The notes: generated by a model not told the origin, from the sequence alone. 54,329 nt of DNA from CAZUMH01 sp964621645 (GCA_964621645.1 CAZUMH010000009.1:1-54329), one strand, 5' to 3'. Counted from the stretch's first letter, positions 41,180 to 51,259 are shown. Program-made: numbers and translations.

Positions 41180-42781
41180 ATGGAATTTACTTCGCTTGAT
41201 CTGGTCCTCTTTGTGGCTTTCTTCGTGGTCGTCGTGGGATTCAGCATGTACAAGAGCCGCAGGGAAAAAACCGGCGAAGACTACTTTCTGGCCAGCCGGG
41301 GGCTTATTTGGCCGATAATCGGGCTGTCCATGATAGCAGCCAATATTTCCACGGAGCAGTTCGTGGGCATGTCGGGGCAGGGGGCCGGATCGGCCGGCCT
41401 GGCTATTGCCAGTTATGAATGGATGGCAGCAGTGACCATGGTCATCGTAGCCATTTTCCTATTGCCGGCCTTCCTGCGAGCCGGGATCTATACGTTTCCG
41501 GAATTCCTGGAATACCGTTATTCGCCCACGGCCCGCAACCTCATGGCTTTCTATACCATGATCATCTACGTGTTTGTGCTGGTGTCGTCAGTCCTCTACT
41601 CCGGCGGGTTGACCATAACCACCCTTTTCGAAGGGACGAAACCGTTCGGGATTGCGATAACCATGACTAGGGCGGTCTGGCTGGTGGGGATTATCGCCGC
41701 GATCTATACTATTTGGGGCGGACTCAAAGCGGTGGCCTGGGCCGACCTTTTTCTGGGATCCAGCCTTCTTATCGGGGGGCTCCTGACGCTGATTATTGGA
41801 TTCGGCAAAGTGGGGGGAGCTGTCCATTTTTTCCAGACCAGTTCGGATAAACTGCATATGATTTTACCGGCTGATCATCCGGTGCTCCCCTGGACGGCCC
41901 TGGTCTTCGGACTCTGGATTCCCAATTTCTATTATTGGAGCGTCAATCAGTTTATAACCCAGAGAACCCTGGCGGCCAAGAGTCTGCGTGAGGGCCAGAT
42001 GGGTGTCATCTTCGCGTCTTTTCTGAAACTGCTCACGCCCTTCATCATCGTATTGCCCGGCATCATGGCCTGGCAGCTGTTTACCAAGGAACTTTCGGGA
42101 TCCACGACGGACGCGGCTTTCCCGCTGATTATCCGCAATATCATCCCGGTGGGCCTCAAGGGATTTATCTTCGCGGCCATCGGCGGCGCCGTGATCAGCT
42201 CCTTGGCTTCGATGCTTAATTCCGCCTCCACCATTTTCACCATGGATCTTTATCAGCGTTTCGTCGATAAAAAGCCGTCACCCAAGACGACTATCTGGAC
42301 GGGGCGCCTTTCCACCCTGGTCTTCCTGGTGATGGGCTGTCTTATCGCTCCTTTGCTGAGCAGTCCTTCACTCAAAGGCATCTTTACCTATATTCAGGAG
42401 TTCCAGGGATTCATATCACCTGGAATTCTGGCGGCCTTTGTCTTCGGATTCGTGGTAAAGCGGGCTCCCAAACAGGCCGGCGTGGCCGCTCTGGTACTTA
42501 ATCCGATTATCTACGGCCTGTTGCTCGTTTTCTTCGGCACCCTGCCTTTCTTTGAGAATGCCGGGCTTACGGTGACCCCGATCGCCTTTTTAAACCGGAT
42601 GGCAATCACGTTTATCATTATCGTCATCGTCATGGCCCTGATCACCTGGCGCAAGCCGCTGGATAAACCGGCGGTCCTGCCCGAGCGTAAGGATTTCGAT
42701 ATGAAAACGGCGCCGATGGTGAGGCGGTTGGGCGGACTGGTCATCGTACTGGTAATCATTTTATACATTATTTTTTGGTAG
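41180..42781 (+). CDS. Sodium:sugar symporter (SSS/SLC5 family), probably galactose
   Basis: 533-aa inner-membrane carrier with about 14 transmembrane helices. ATG 41180 follows GAGGAGG. Signature segments GLSMIAANISTEQFVGMSGQGAG and FPEFLEYRYSP resemble vSGLT, the Vibrio sodium/galactose transporter. Galactokinase begins six bases after the stop, which supports galactose (or a related sugar) as substrate. The rest of the Leloir pathway is not adjacent. Confidence 0.88.
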   Translation: MEFTSLDLVLFVAFFVVVVGFSMYKSRREKTGEDYFLASRGLIWPIIGLSMIAANISTEQFVGMSGQGAGSAGLAIASYEWMAAVTMVIVAIFLLPAFLRAGIYTFPEFLEYRYSPTARNLMAFYTMIIYVFVLVSSVLYSGGLTITTLFEGTKPFGIAITMTRAVWLVGIIAAIYTIWGGLKAVAWADLFLGSSLLIGGLLTLIIGFGKVGGAVHFFQTSSDKLHMILPADHPVLPWTALVFGLWIPNFYYWSVNQFITQRTLAAKSLREGQMGVIFASFLKLLTPFIIVLPGIMAWQLFTKELSGSTTDAAFPLIIRNIIPVGLKGFIFAAIGGAVISSLASMLNSASTIFTMDLYQRFVDKKPSPKTTIWTGRLSTLVFLVMGCLIAPLLSSPSLKGIFTYIQEFQGFISPGILAAFVFGFVVKRAPKQAGVAALVLNPIIYGLLLVFFGTLPFFENAGLTVTPIAFLNRMAITFIIIVIVMALITWRKPLDKPAVLPERKDFDMKTAPMVRRLGGLVIVLVIILYIIFW

Positions 42782-42787
42782 GAGCAT

Positions 42788-44089
42788 ATGAAGACGGAGA
42801 AACTGATCGAAGCAATCAACATCCAGAAGGCAACGCCGATACTGGCGGAGCTCTATGGGACGGGAAAAGATACGGTAGCCCGTCAGAAAGAACGATACGA
42901 GACGCTGATCCGGAATTTCCGTGAAGCATTCGGAGCTGATGAGATCAGCCTCTACAGTACTCCCGGACGCAGTGAAATCGGAGGGAACCACACGGATCAT
43001 AACCGGGGGCGGGTCCTGGCCGCGGCGGTCAATTTGGACGCGCTGGCCGCGGCTTCCCCATCCGGAGATGATACGATTATCCTCTTCTCCAGCGGGTACA
43101 AGAAACCCATAACCCTGAACCTGCGTTCACTTTCGCCGATTAAGAAAGAAAGGGGGACGAGTGCGGCTCTTATCAGGGGGATCGCTTTCCGGCTGCGGGA
43201 ACTGGGGTATCAGGCAGGGGGATTCCGGGCCTGGGTGGACAGCGAGGTGATGGTCGGTTCAGGACTGAGCTCTTCGGCCTCTTTCGAAGTGCTCGTCGGC
43301 ACTATTTTTAACCATCTCTTCAATAACGGCCGCATAAAGCCGCTGGAACTGGCCAAGGCAGGGCAGCTGGCCGAGAACGGGTACTTCGGCAAGCCCTGCG
43401 GTTTAATGGATCAGACGACCTGCGCCGTGGGCGGGATTGTCACCATCGATTTCAAGGACGCTGAAAATCCGCTGGTGAAGCGGGTTGATTTTGATATAAC
43501 AAAGCAGGGATATCGGCTTCTGGTAGTGGACACGGGCGGTGATCACGCGGATCTGACCGAAGATTACGCCGCCATACCCCGGGAGATGCGGGCTGTTGCC
43601 AAGGCTCTGGGGGGCAGAGAAATGCGGGATGTGGCTGCATTCGATCTCCTCGCCAACCTGCCGGATTTGCGGATGCAAACGGGTGACAGAGCTGTATTAC
43701 GGGCCATCCATTTTCTCCAGGAAAATGAACGGGTGGAGAAACAGGTGCGGGCGCTGCAGCGAAAAGATTTCACTTCTTTCCTGGCCCTGGTGCGGGAGTC
43801 GGGCGAATCCTCCTACAAGTGGCTGCAGAATTGTTATCCCGCCGCTGATCCGTCCGAACAGGGAGTGGCCTTGGCCCTGGCTCTCAGTGAAAATTTTATC
43901 AAGGAGAGCGGAGAGGGTGCCTGCCGGGTGCACGGCGGCGGTTTTGCCGGCACCATTCAGGTATTTCTGCCTGAAAAGCAGGTGCGGTCGTACAGTACGC
44001 TGATGGAATCGGTTTTTGGAGCCGGTTCGGTGCGGTCACTTTCAATCCGGCAAAAGGGAAGTATCCGTCTGGGTGATATCATCACCTGA
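42788..44089 (+). CDS. galK: Galactokinase (GHMP family, long variant)
   Basis: 433-aa kinase making galactose 1-phosphate. The galactokinase signature reads STPGRSEIGGNHTDHNRGRVLAA (from residue ~57), a variant with GGNHTDH where E. coli-type enzymes have IGEHTDY; the GHMP ATP loop is VGSGLSSSASFE (157-167) and the C-terminal motif is CRVHGGGFAGTIQVF. This longer subfamily occurs in many anaerobes. It shares the transcript of the symporter. A different sugar substrate is possible but galactose is the simplest reading. Confidence 0.85.
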   Translation: MKTEKLIEAINIQKATPILAELYGTGKDTVARQKERYETLIRNFREAFGADEISLYSTPGRSEIGGNHTDHNRGRVLAAAVNLDALAAASPSGDDTIILFSSGYKKPITLNLRSLSPIKKERGTSAALIRGIAFRLRELGYQAGGFRAWVDSEVMVGSGLSSSASFEVLVGTIFNHLFNNGRIKPLELAKAGQLAENGYFGKPCGLMDQTTCAVGGIVTIDFKDAENPLVKRVDFDITKQGYRLLVVDTGGDHADLTEDYAAIPREMRAVAKALGGREMRDVAAFDLLANLPDLRMQTGDRAVLRAIHFLQENERVEKQVRALQRKDFTSFLALVRESGESSYKWLQNCYPAADPSEQGVALALALSENFIKESGEGACRVHGGGFAGTIQVFLPEKQVRSYSTLMESVFGAGSVRSLSIRQKGSIRLGDIIT

Positions 44090-44303
44090 AGATCATATTG
44101 TTATTGTTGACGCTATCCCGCCGGGGGACATTTCAACGGGAATTTCATGTATTGCCCGGCGTACGAATCCTGAGGCTGTCCAGCCTGCGGATAGTGATCG
44201 ATTCTACGGATCCGGCTGAAAATTAAATCCCGGTGACATAGGATACACGGACATCCTCATGCCTGACACCGGTCCCAACCTGGAAAAGAGGAGTATATAA
44301 AAG

Positions 44304-46772
44304 ATGAGAAAAGCATGGATTATCCCGGCGGTTATTTTCGGCCTGTCTGTACCGACTTTTGCTCAGCAGAGAATGGGTGGCTGCCTGGCTATCTCCCTGC
44401 CCCGCTCAGCCGGCAGAACTGTCTGGGCCATCGATGAGATCGAGGTGGAATATATCATCAAACAAAAATTCCCGGTCGCCGGCGATTCCTTTATATCCCG
44501 GGATGGATCAACCTATGCCTGGGAAAAAGAGGCGGCAGATTCCAGCGGCTGGTTTGCAGGCAGGCCATTCCGGAACGGCTACGCTTTTTTCACTATCGAG
44601 AGTCAATCAAAGCGGACCATTATCATGAGAGTACGAGGGGCGGTTCGGTTCTTCGCCAACGGGGTGGTCCGGGTAGGCAGCAAGTATGATGTGAAGGATC
44701 AGTACGCCTCCTGGGAGCCGCGCTTCGATTTTGTGGAGCTGCCGGTACGCCTTAAGATAGGAGAAAACAGGTTCTTTTTCCGCTGTTCCCGGGGAAGGCT
44801 GAAAGTGGAGTGGTTCGATCCTCCAAAAGAGGTCTATTTCAGCAGCAGGGATGTCACCCTGCCCGATGTGATTCTCGGTGAATCCGGCGAAATCAATGGA
44901 GCCGTTCTTCTTATCAACAGTGGGGGGAAGCCGCTTCGGGATGGAACCATCTTCTGCCAGGGCGAGGGGATGAAAGAGACGGCGGCGCCGGCGGGCCCGC
45001 TTCAGCCCCGCAGCGTGCGCAAAGTACGATTTACCATCCATCCCTCGGAGTGCCGGGAAGAGGGAAAGAAAGGGATTCAAGTGATTCTGCGGGAGGGGAA
45101 GAAAGAATTGGCCCGTACGGAGCTTTTCCTCGAGGTGAAACGTCCGGACCGGAATCACACGCGTACCTTCATCAGCTCCATCGACGGCAGTGTGCAGTAC
45201 TATGCCGTGAATCCGGCCCGAGGATCGTCTTCCAAAACACCTCCGGCTCTGGTGCTTTCGGTGCACGGGGCCGGCGTCAAGGCGGCGAATCAGGCGGGAT
45301 CCTATGAGCCAAAATCCTGGGCCGATATCATTGCTCCCACCAACCGCAGGCCTTTCGGATACGATTGGGAGGACTGGGGCAGACAGGATGCCCTGGAAGT
45401 ACTGCGGGATGTCACGTCCCGCTATTCCTATGATCCTTCCCGCGTCTACCTGACAGGACATTCCATGGGCGGACACGGTGCCTGGCAGCTGGGCGCCCTC
45501 TATCCGGACCGGTGGGCCGCCATCGGCCCCAGCGCCGGCTGGATCAGTTTCTCTTCCTACGCTCCCCGTCAGGAAGACAGCAGTGTGTCCAGGCAGGAGG
45601 AGCTGATCAACCGGGCCGCCCTGGCCAGCAATACCTTAGCGTTCAAGGATAACTATCGCCAGTTTGGTGTCTATATCATTCACGGGGAAAAGGACGAGTC
45701 CGTTCCGGTGGAGCAGGCGCGACACATGGTGCGGGAGCTGAAAGAGTTTCACGAGGATTTCCGCTATCACGAGGAACCGGGAGCGGGGCACTGGTGGGAC
45801 ACATCCCTGGAGGACGGGGCAGACTGTCTGGATTGGGCCCCGCTTTTCGATTTCTTCGCCCGGCACCGTCGCCCGGCACCGGAGGAGATCCGCCAGGTCG
45901 ATTTCACCACTCCTTCCCCCGGCATCTCCGCTTCCTGTCAATGGGTGACCATCGGGGAGCAGCAGCGCCAGTGTATTCCTTCCTCCGTTTCTGTCCGACT
46001 GGACCCATCCCTGGGGCTCTTCGAAGGCACAACGGAGAATGTGGCGCTCCTGGCCCTGGAGCGATCACCCCTGATGCGGGCTGATACGGTGATCATCAAT
46101 TTGGATTCCAGTAAAGTTGTCGTGGCTTCCCCGCCGGAACAGATCTGGCTGGAGAGAGGGCTTGAGGGCTGGCATCAGGGTGGCCCGCCATCACCGCTCC
46201 GGAAAGGGCCGCGCCGTTACGGAACCTTCAAGGATGGATTCCGCAACAGGGTGATCTTCGTCTATGGCAGCACCGGCAGCCGGGAGGAAAATGAATGGGC
46301 CTTCGCCAAGGCCAGGTTCGACGCGGAGTGTTTCTGGTACCAGGGCAACGGCAGCGTGGAGGTCATTTCCGATAAAGAATTCAGACCGGCGGCCTATCCC
46401 GACAACAATGTGATTCTCTACGGCAACAGCCGCAGCAACCGGGCCTGGCGGGCTCTGCTGGGCCTTTCTCCCCTGCAGGTCTCCCCCGGCACCGTTACTC
46501 TGGGAGGGAAAACTTTCCGGGGAGACGATCTCGCCTGCCTCTTTATCCGCCCCAGACCGGACAGTGAAACGGCTTCGGTAGCGGCAGTGGCCGGCACCGG
46601 CATTCGGGGGATGAGACTGAGCAACACCCGGCCCTACCTTTTTTCGGGATACGCCCTGCCTGACGTCGTCATTGTTGATTCCCGGGTGGAACAGGGTGAC
46701 GCCGCCGGTCTGCTGGCTGCCGGTTTTTTCGGACTCGACTGGAGTGTTGAAGGAGGTGAATTTGCCTGGTAG
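44304..46772 (+). CDS. Large secreted alpha/beta-hydrolase (prolyl-oligopeptidase/esterase type)
   Basis: 822-aa exported protein; signal peptide ends near PTFAQQ, AGAGGAG box upstream. The N-terminal ~290 residues are beta-rich. The hydrolase domain has triad Ser387 (YLTGHSMGGHGAW), Asp464 (HGEKDESVP) and His496 (EPGAGHWWD). The C-terminal ~280 residues are a further domain (VIFVYGSTGSREENEWAF ...) seen in large uncharacterised 'prolyl oligopeptidase family' proteins. Peptidase or carbohydrate/phenolic esterase are both possible. Confidence 0.8.
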   Translation: MRKAWIIPAVIFGLSVPTFAQQRMGGCLAISLPRSAGRTVWAIDEIEVEYIIKQKFPVAGDSFISRDGSTYAWEKEAADSSGWFAGRPFRNGYAFFTIESQSKRTIIMRVRGAVRFFANGVVRVGSKYDVKDQYASWEPRFDFVELPVRLKIGENRFFFRCSRGRLKVEWFDPPKEVYFSSRDVTLPDVILGESGEINGAVLLINSGGKPLRDGTIFCQGEGMKETAAPAGPLQPRSVRKVRFTIHPSECREEGKKGIQVILREGKKELARTELFLEVKRPDRNHTRTFISSIDGSVQYYAVNPARGSSSKTPPALVLSVHGAGVKAANQAGSYEPKSWADIIAPTNRRPFGYDWEDWGRQDALEVLRDVTSRYSYDPSRVYLTGHSMGGHGAWQLGALYPDRWAAIGPSAGWISFSSYAPRQEDSSVSRQEELINRAALASNTLAFKDNYRQFGVYIIHGEKDESVPVEQARHMVRELKEFHEDFRYHEEPGAGHWWDTSLEDGADCLDWAPLFDFFARHRRPAPEEIRQVDFTTPSPGISASCQWVTIGEQQRQCIPSSVSVRLDPSLGLFEGTTENVALLALERSPLMRADTVIINLDSSKVVVASPPEQIWLERGLEGWHQGGPPSPLRKGPRRYGTFKDGFRNRVIFVYGSTGSREENEWAFAKARFDAECFWYQGNGSVEVISDKEFRPAAYPDNNVILYGNSRSNRAWRALLGLSPLQVSPGTVTLGGKTFRGDDLACLFIRPRPDSETASVAAVAGTGIRGMRLSNTRPYLFSGYALPDVVIVDSRVEQGDAAGLLAAGFFGLDWSVEGGEFAW

Positions 46773-46817
46773 ACGGCTCCAGGCAGGGCAGGTGTGATTT
46801 TATCTGGAGTCTTTGGT

Positions 46818-47741
46818 ATGAATAGGATTGTTGGTAACCCGCGCCGGCTATTCACGGCTGTCATATCTGTTCTCACCATATTCACAGCGGCTCTCCTGAT
46901 TTCCTGCGGCCGCGGTTACAGAAAACCGCTTCTTAAAGCCTCTGAGCTGCCGGTGACAATCGGACCATTCCGGCTGGAGCGCATCTACGAGAAGACCTGG
47001 GCCATCACGGAAACATCGAGTATCGAAACGGTAACCTGTTACCTCCTGGCTGGGGAGGGAAAGGCGCTGCTGTTCGATACCGGGCTGGGGATCGGGAATA
47101 TTCAGGAAGCGGCCGAACAACTGACCAGCCTGCCGATCATGGTGCTGAACTCCCACTCCCACTATGACCATATCGGCGGTAATTATCATTTCGCCAATAT
47201 TCTGGGGCCGGATTTGCCGGAGATGGTTCGGAACAGGCGCGGTCTCAGCCACTCTGCATTCGAAGCGTTCTATCGGGACGCCTACATGACCGGTCCGGAT
47301 TCATCAGCCTCTTCGTATATGGTGCGGCCCTACCAAATAACCCGGTATATCCGGTCCGGAGACTACATAGACCTGGGAAAAAGAATCCTCGAGATTCTTT
47401 TTACACCCGGACATTCAGCGGATGATCTCTGTCTGCTGGATCGGAAAGCCGGAGTCGTTTTTTCAGGAGATATTTTTTACGAAGGGGCGCTCTTCGGGCA
47501 CCTTGCTGAATCCAATCTCGTACGATACAGGGAAACGGCAATGATCCTTGACCGGTTAGCCGACGAGTTCACCTGGGTCTGTCCGGCTCATTCCAAGCCG
47601 ATGGCCCCCGCCTCTCGTCTCAGGAGAGTACGGAGGCTGTTTGAACATATCGACGCGGGTACGGCTTCCGTCCGCAACATCGGCGACAGGTTTCTCTACG
47701 CATCTGATTCTCTGAAGATCGTCCTGAATGAGCGGCAATGA
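46818..47741 (+). CDS. Metallo-beta-lactamase-fold lipoprotein
   Basis: 307-aa protein with lipobox LLISC (Cys at about 32). The MBL metal motif is HSHYDHIGG, with further ligands in FTPGHSADDLCLL and CPAHSKP. Acts outside the cytoplasmic membrane as a hydrolase of unknown substrate. ATG 46818 is chosen for the lipoprotein signal and the TGGAG box. Two terminators follow the stop. Confidence 0.8.
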   Translation: MNRIVGNPRRLFTAVISVLTIFTAALLISCGRGYRKPLLKASELPVTIGPFRLERIYEKTWAITETSSIETVTCYLLAGEGKALLFDTGLGIGNIQEAAEQLTSLPIMVLNSHSHYDHIGGNYHFANILGPDLPEMVRNRRGLSHSAFEAFYRDAYMTGPDSSASSYMVRPYQITRYIRSGDYIDLGKRILEILFTPGHSADDLCLLDRKAGVVFSGDIFYEGALFGHLAESNLVRYRETAMILDRLADEFTWVCPAHSKPMAPASRLRRVRRLFEHIDAGTASVRNIGDRFLYASDSLKIVLNERQ

Positions 47742-47783
47742 CCAAGGGCAAAAAATGCGGTCCTTTGCTGGGTACAATAATAA

Positions 47784-47811
47784 CGGGCGTCACGTCTGTG
47801 ACGCCCGGTTT
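47784..47811 (+). terminator. Terminator, first of two after the MBL gene
   Basis: CGGGCGTCAC (47784-47793), GTCT loop, GTGACGCCCG (47798-47807), then GTTT. Perfect 10-bp stem. Confidence 0.7.
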
Positions 47812-47820
47812 CTGTATAGA

Positions 47821-47862
47821 CTGCGGCAGAGTCACTTATGCAGCACTCTGCCGCAGTTTTTT
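47821..47862 (+). terminator. Terminator, second of two after the MBL gene
   Basis: CTGCGGCAGAGT (47821-47832) pairs with ACTCTGCCGCAG (47845-47856), 12-base loop, followed by TTTTTT. Strongest terminator in the window. Confidence 0.9.
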
Positions 47863-48126
47863 CACGGTGAGCATTAGAGAGACCGCTACATCCGATCAGA
47901 AACATGATTCCAAACTGAATCGCGGGTTTGACTGTCACCCATACCAACGATTCCAACGGCACTCTCTGCTATAGCGCCGGCAGCAGGAAGTCCCCGCACC
48001 GGTTCCCCGAAAGCTAAATCCGGATTACCGGGACCGCTGACCTCCATCCAATGTACAGGAATTTCAATCCTCACCAATTGGAAGCTTCTGGGGATGCGAC
48101 ACCCAGAGCGGGCGGGCCGCACCGTT
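47863..48126. other. 264-base intergenic stretch, possible gene remnant
   Basis: Downstream of both convergent genes. The minus strand holds an 85-codon frame (47886-48143) without RBS; its VHWMEVSGPGNPD segment faintly recalls the start of formylglycine-generating-enzyme-like proteins. No intact gene is supported. Confidence 0.3.
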
Positions 48127-49317
48127 CTATCTGAACGTCTCAAACCAGGTCAAGGCACCGACAAAGGCGGGAATGGCCGCGCTCGTATGGGTTCCCCCCG
48201 GAATCGTCACGAGTTCAGCGCCGGCCAGACTGTCCCGGGCGGTGAGGCTGTTCTGATAGAATACGGTCTGATCCGCATCGCCGTGATAGAGACGCAGGGG
48301 CGCCTTGGGAGTCCAGTTCAGCAGGGTGTTTTCCGAAAGCGCCGTCTCCACCTCAGGATTGCTTGCGTTGATCACTTCGTCAATGAAGACAGCGGTCAGC
48401 AGGCTGTCTATTCTGTCGGGCAGGCTGGCCTGAATCTCGCTGTAGTAATGCGATCCGTCAAAGAGATCCTCCACCTCTCCGGCATAGGGCGGGCGAAACA
48501 TTTCGTCCAGTCGATTCCACCCGTACACATCGTTGTAGGCCACCAGAATGAAAGCCAGGTAGATGGTCGAGCCGTACGTCTGCTGCTGCAAAATTCCCCG
48601 GGCGGTGGAACGCAGGTCAAAGGCCCCGGCCATAGGTGCGCAGGCCGTAATGGTGAATTCCTCCGGATAACTTTTTTCCATTTCACGCTGGGCTGCCATG
48701 GTCACATAGCCGCCTTCCGAATAGCCGGCCAGGAAAAGCTGCGCGTCAAGATCCACTCCTTCCTGAAGACAGTAGGCGCGGACGGCCCTGATGCAGTCGA
48801 TGACCGCGGAGGCGGAGCTGGCCGCGTGGTGATAGGGGTGAATCATCTGGGAGTCTCCCAGTCCCAGATAGTCAGGCACGCAGGTGAGATAGCCCAGTGA
48901 GGCGGTCACCAGCGCAAGGGATCCTTCCGCCGAATTCAGGGGGCCGCGGGAGGCCACCTGATCCCGATGAGTGACGGTGCCGTGCTGCAGACTGAGGAGA
49001 GGAAAGGCAGCCTTGGTTTGAGGCACCATGAGGGCGGCTGAAGCCGTTACCGCCCGACCGTGGGGATCGATGCTGCTGTATTGGATCGCGTATGCTTTGA
49101 CGCCGAATTGGGGTACCGGCAGAGTATCCAGACCGGCGCCGGCCAGCAACCCCTTTAACGTAGCGGGGCTGATGTCCAGGATCTGCTGAGATGATACCAG
49201 ACTGCCGCGGGGCTGCCCGGAATCAGATCCATTGTTCAGACTCAAATCCTTACCGCAGCCGCTGATCAGGATAATGATACAGAACAGGATGCCGCAGAAT
49301 ATTTTTCGCACTTTCAT
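48127..49317 (-). CDS. Lipase/alpha-beta-hydrolase lipoprotein
   Basis: 396-aa lipoprotein (lipobox LISGC, Cys21). The fold resembles the secretory-lipase (LIP) family: LQHGTVTHRDQVASRGP (oxyanion region), PDYLGLGDSQ, nucleophile Ser200 in LAGYSEGGYVTMAAQ, acid in YHGDADQTV and His in IPGGTHTSAA. Start taken at 49317 (GAGGT box before it); an ATG four codons upstream is possible. Substrate unknown, probably esters of lipids or sugars. Confidence 0.8.
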   Translation of the reverse strand: MKVRKIFCGILFCIIILISGCGKDLSLNNGSDSGQPRGSLVSSQQILDISPATLKGLLAGAGLDTLPVPQFGVKAYAIQYSSIDPHGRAVTASAALMVPQTKAAFPLLSLQHGTVTHRDQVASRGPLNSAEGSLALVTASLGYLTCVPDYLGLGDSQMIHPYHHAASSASAVIDCIRAVRAYCLQEGVDLDAQLFLAGYSEGGYVTMAAQREMEKSYPEEFTITACAPMAGAFDLRSTARGILQQQTYGSTIYLAFILVAYNDVYGWNRLDEMFRPPYAGEVEDLFDGSHYYSEIQASLPDRIDSLLTAVFIDEVINASNPEVETALSENTLLNWTPKAPLRLYHGDADQTVFYQNSLTARDSLAGAELVTIPGGTHTSAAIPAFVGALTWFETFR

Positions 49318-49410
49318 GGTATACCTCATTATATTCCTTTGATAAATTAGGCATCATCCAGATAAAAGTCAATATTTCCTTTTCCGGTTATAAAAAGAAT
49401 ACTATTTTAC

Positions 49411-49439
49411 TTGAAAGGAGTTCTTATTTTCTTTATCTT
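49411..49439 (+). promoter_or_regulatory. Promoter of the Na/Pi transporter operon
   Basis: TTGAAA (49411-49416), 17-base spacer, TATCTT (49434-49439), about 40 bases before the ATG. No Pho box recognised. Confidence 0.5.
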
Positions 49440-49478
49440 GGAATCGACTATTCTACCTCTATCCACACTGGAGATTCG

Positions 49479-50600
49479 ATGGAACAGAAGAGAAACCGCT
49501 ATCCGATCCTGGACGTGATTTTTTTCCTGTTTTTCCTTTACCTGTTCTTTGTCAGCATTGAAATGATGAGCGAGGCCTTCAAGCTCTTCGGCAAAGGATT
49601 CGCCAACAGCTTGATGAGCAGCACATCCAGACCGATTGTGGGGCTTTTCATCGGCATGATGGCTACCGGACTGGTGCAAAGTTCCTCCAGTGTCACTTCC
49701 ATCCTGGTCGGATTGGTGGCCGGGGGGGCGCTCTCTATCAGCCACGCCATTCCGATAGTAATGGGTGCCAATATCGGGACAACCATCACAAACGCCATTG
49801 TTTCGATGGGCCACATCGGACGGAGACAGGAGTTTTCCCGGGCTCTCTCAGGAGCTATTGTGCATGATTTCTTCAATGTGCTCTGTGTGATCATTTTCCT
49901 GCCCCTGGAGGTGCTGACTCATTTCATCGAGAAAACGGCTGTCGCTCTCGCCGGCATGTTCGAACATGTAGGCGGCTTTACCTTTATGAGTCCCCTGAAA
50001 GCGATCGTACAGCCGGTGGCGAAACAGCTTTGCATCCTGTTAAACAAAATAGTACTTTCGCCCTCCTGGGCCGGCGCTATTTTCCTGCTGTTCATGGCGC
50101 TGCTGCTTCTCTTTCTGGCACTCAGGTTCATGGTCACCCTGATGAGGAAACTCATCATCGGCAAAGTGGAGAACCTGCTGCACCGCTATCTGTTCAGCTC
50201 GCCGTTGCCCAGTCTGTTGCTGGGCCTCAGCATCACCGCGATTATCCAGAGCAGTTCGGCCACGACATCGCTCATCGTTCCGATCGTAGGAGCGGGCATT
50301 CTCACGGTGGAACAGATTTTTCCCTATGTGCTGGGCACCAATATCGGCACGACGGTCACTGCGATTTTAGCGTCACTGGTCACCAAGAGCCCGGCCGCCC
50401 TGACCGTGGCCTTTGCCCATCTCACCTTCAACGTCGCCGGCACGGTGTTGATCTTCCCCTTTCGGATTGTGCCAATTTCATTGGCCAAGAAGTTTGGAGT
50501 CTTTATGGCCCAACACAGAGTAATGGCTCCTATTTTTATCATCTTTCTTTTCTTTGTTATACCGTTGCTGGCGATATTTCTCATCCAAGGAGGTTTTTAA
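49479..50600 (+). CDS. Na+/phosphate cotransporter family protein
   Basis: 373-aa inner-membrane carrier (PNaS/NptA-like). Two inverted repeats carry the hallmark motifs: GLVQSSSSVTSILVGL with MGANIGTTITNAI, and AIIQSSSATTSLIVP with LGTNIGTTVTAIL. Eight to nine membrane helices. It lacks the C-terminal PhoU-like domain found in some members; that part is a separate gene starting two bases after the stop. Phosphate import or export is possible. Confidence 0.9.
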   Translation: MEQKRNRYPILDVIFFLFFLYLFFVSIEMMSEAFKLFGKGFANSLMSSTSRPIVGLFIGMMATGLVQSSSSVTSILVGLVAGGALSISHAIPIVMGANIGTTITNAIVSMGHIGRRQEFSRALSGAIVHDFFNVLCVIIFLPLEVLTHFIEKTAVALAGMFEHVGGFTFMSPLKAIVQPVAKQLCILLNKIVLSPSWAGAIFLLFMALLLLFLALRFMVTLMRKLIIGKVENLLHRYLFSSPLPSLLLGLSITAIIQSSSATTSLIVPIVGAGILTVEQIFPYVLGTNIGTTVTAILASLVTKSPAALTVAFAHLTFNVAGTVLIFPFRIVPISLAKKFGVFMAQHRVMAPIFIIFLFFVIPLLAIFLIQGGF

Positions 50601-50602
50601 TT

Positions 50603-51259
50603 ATGTTCAAAGAACTGTTCTCACTTCTGAAGAAGGAAGACCTGGTGCACCAGTCCATGGAGGATACACAGGAAATGCTGGACCGGGCCGCCTCGCTCTA
50701 TCAGAAAGCGGTGCAGGCCTTCGAGAAAAACAGCAAGGCGGGATTTGAAATTTACGAACTGGATCAGGATCTCAACAGCCGGGAAAAGAAGATTCGTCGC
50801 AAGATACTGGAACACCTCTCGGCAAACCCGAAGCAGGATGTCGTCGCTTCCCTGGTATTGACCTCCATTGTCATTTACATAGAACGTATCGGAGATTATT
50901 CCAAGAATATTTACGAGCTTATCGATCTTTACGGATCGGGAGAGACCATCAGCATTGACGCGCTCCTCATTAAAGCCTCAAAATTCATCGGTTCGGCGTT
51001 TCATCGGGTGGGGAAGGCTTTTATCGATGCGGATGCGGATCTGGCCAACCATATCATCACACAGCTTGAGAAGACTAAAAAAGATCTCAATAGCTATATA
51101 TATCAGTACGCGGCCAAACAAACCGACAGATCAACCCGGCGCACCATCGTCAATGTGCTCTATTCACGCTATCTCAAACGAGTTGCGGCCCACCTCGTCA
51201 ATATCGCCACCAGCATCGCCTGTCCCTTCGATCAAATAGGATTCTATCATAAAAAGTGA
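50603..51259 (+). CDS. PhoU-like regulator of the Na/Pi transporter
   Basis: 218-aa all-helical protein with PhoU-type pattern (ELDQDLNSREKKIRRKILEHL ... IYIERIGDYSKNIYELIDLY). ATG 50603 with AAGGAGG inside the end of the preceding gene. It probably gates or regulates the adjacent transporter in the cytoplasm. Confidence 0.85.
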   Translation: MFKELFSLLKKEDLVHQSMEDTQEMLDRAASLYQKAVQAFEKNSKAGFEIYELDQDLNSREKKIRRKILEHLSANPKQDVVASLVLTSIVIYIERIGDYSKNIYELIDLYGSGETISIDALLIKASKFIGSAFHRVGKAFIDADADLANHIITQLEKTKKDLNSYIYQYAAKQTDRSTRRTIVNVLYSRYLKRVAAHLVNIATSIACPFDQIGFYHKK

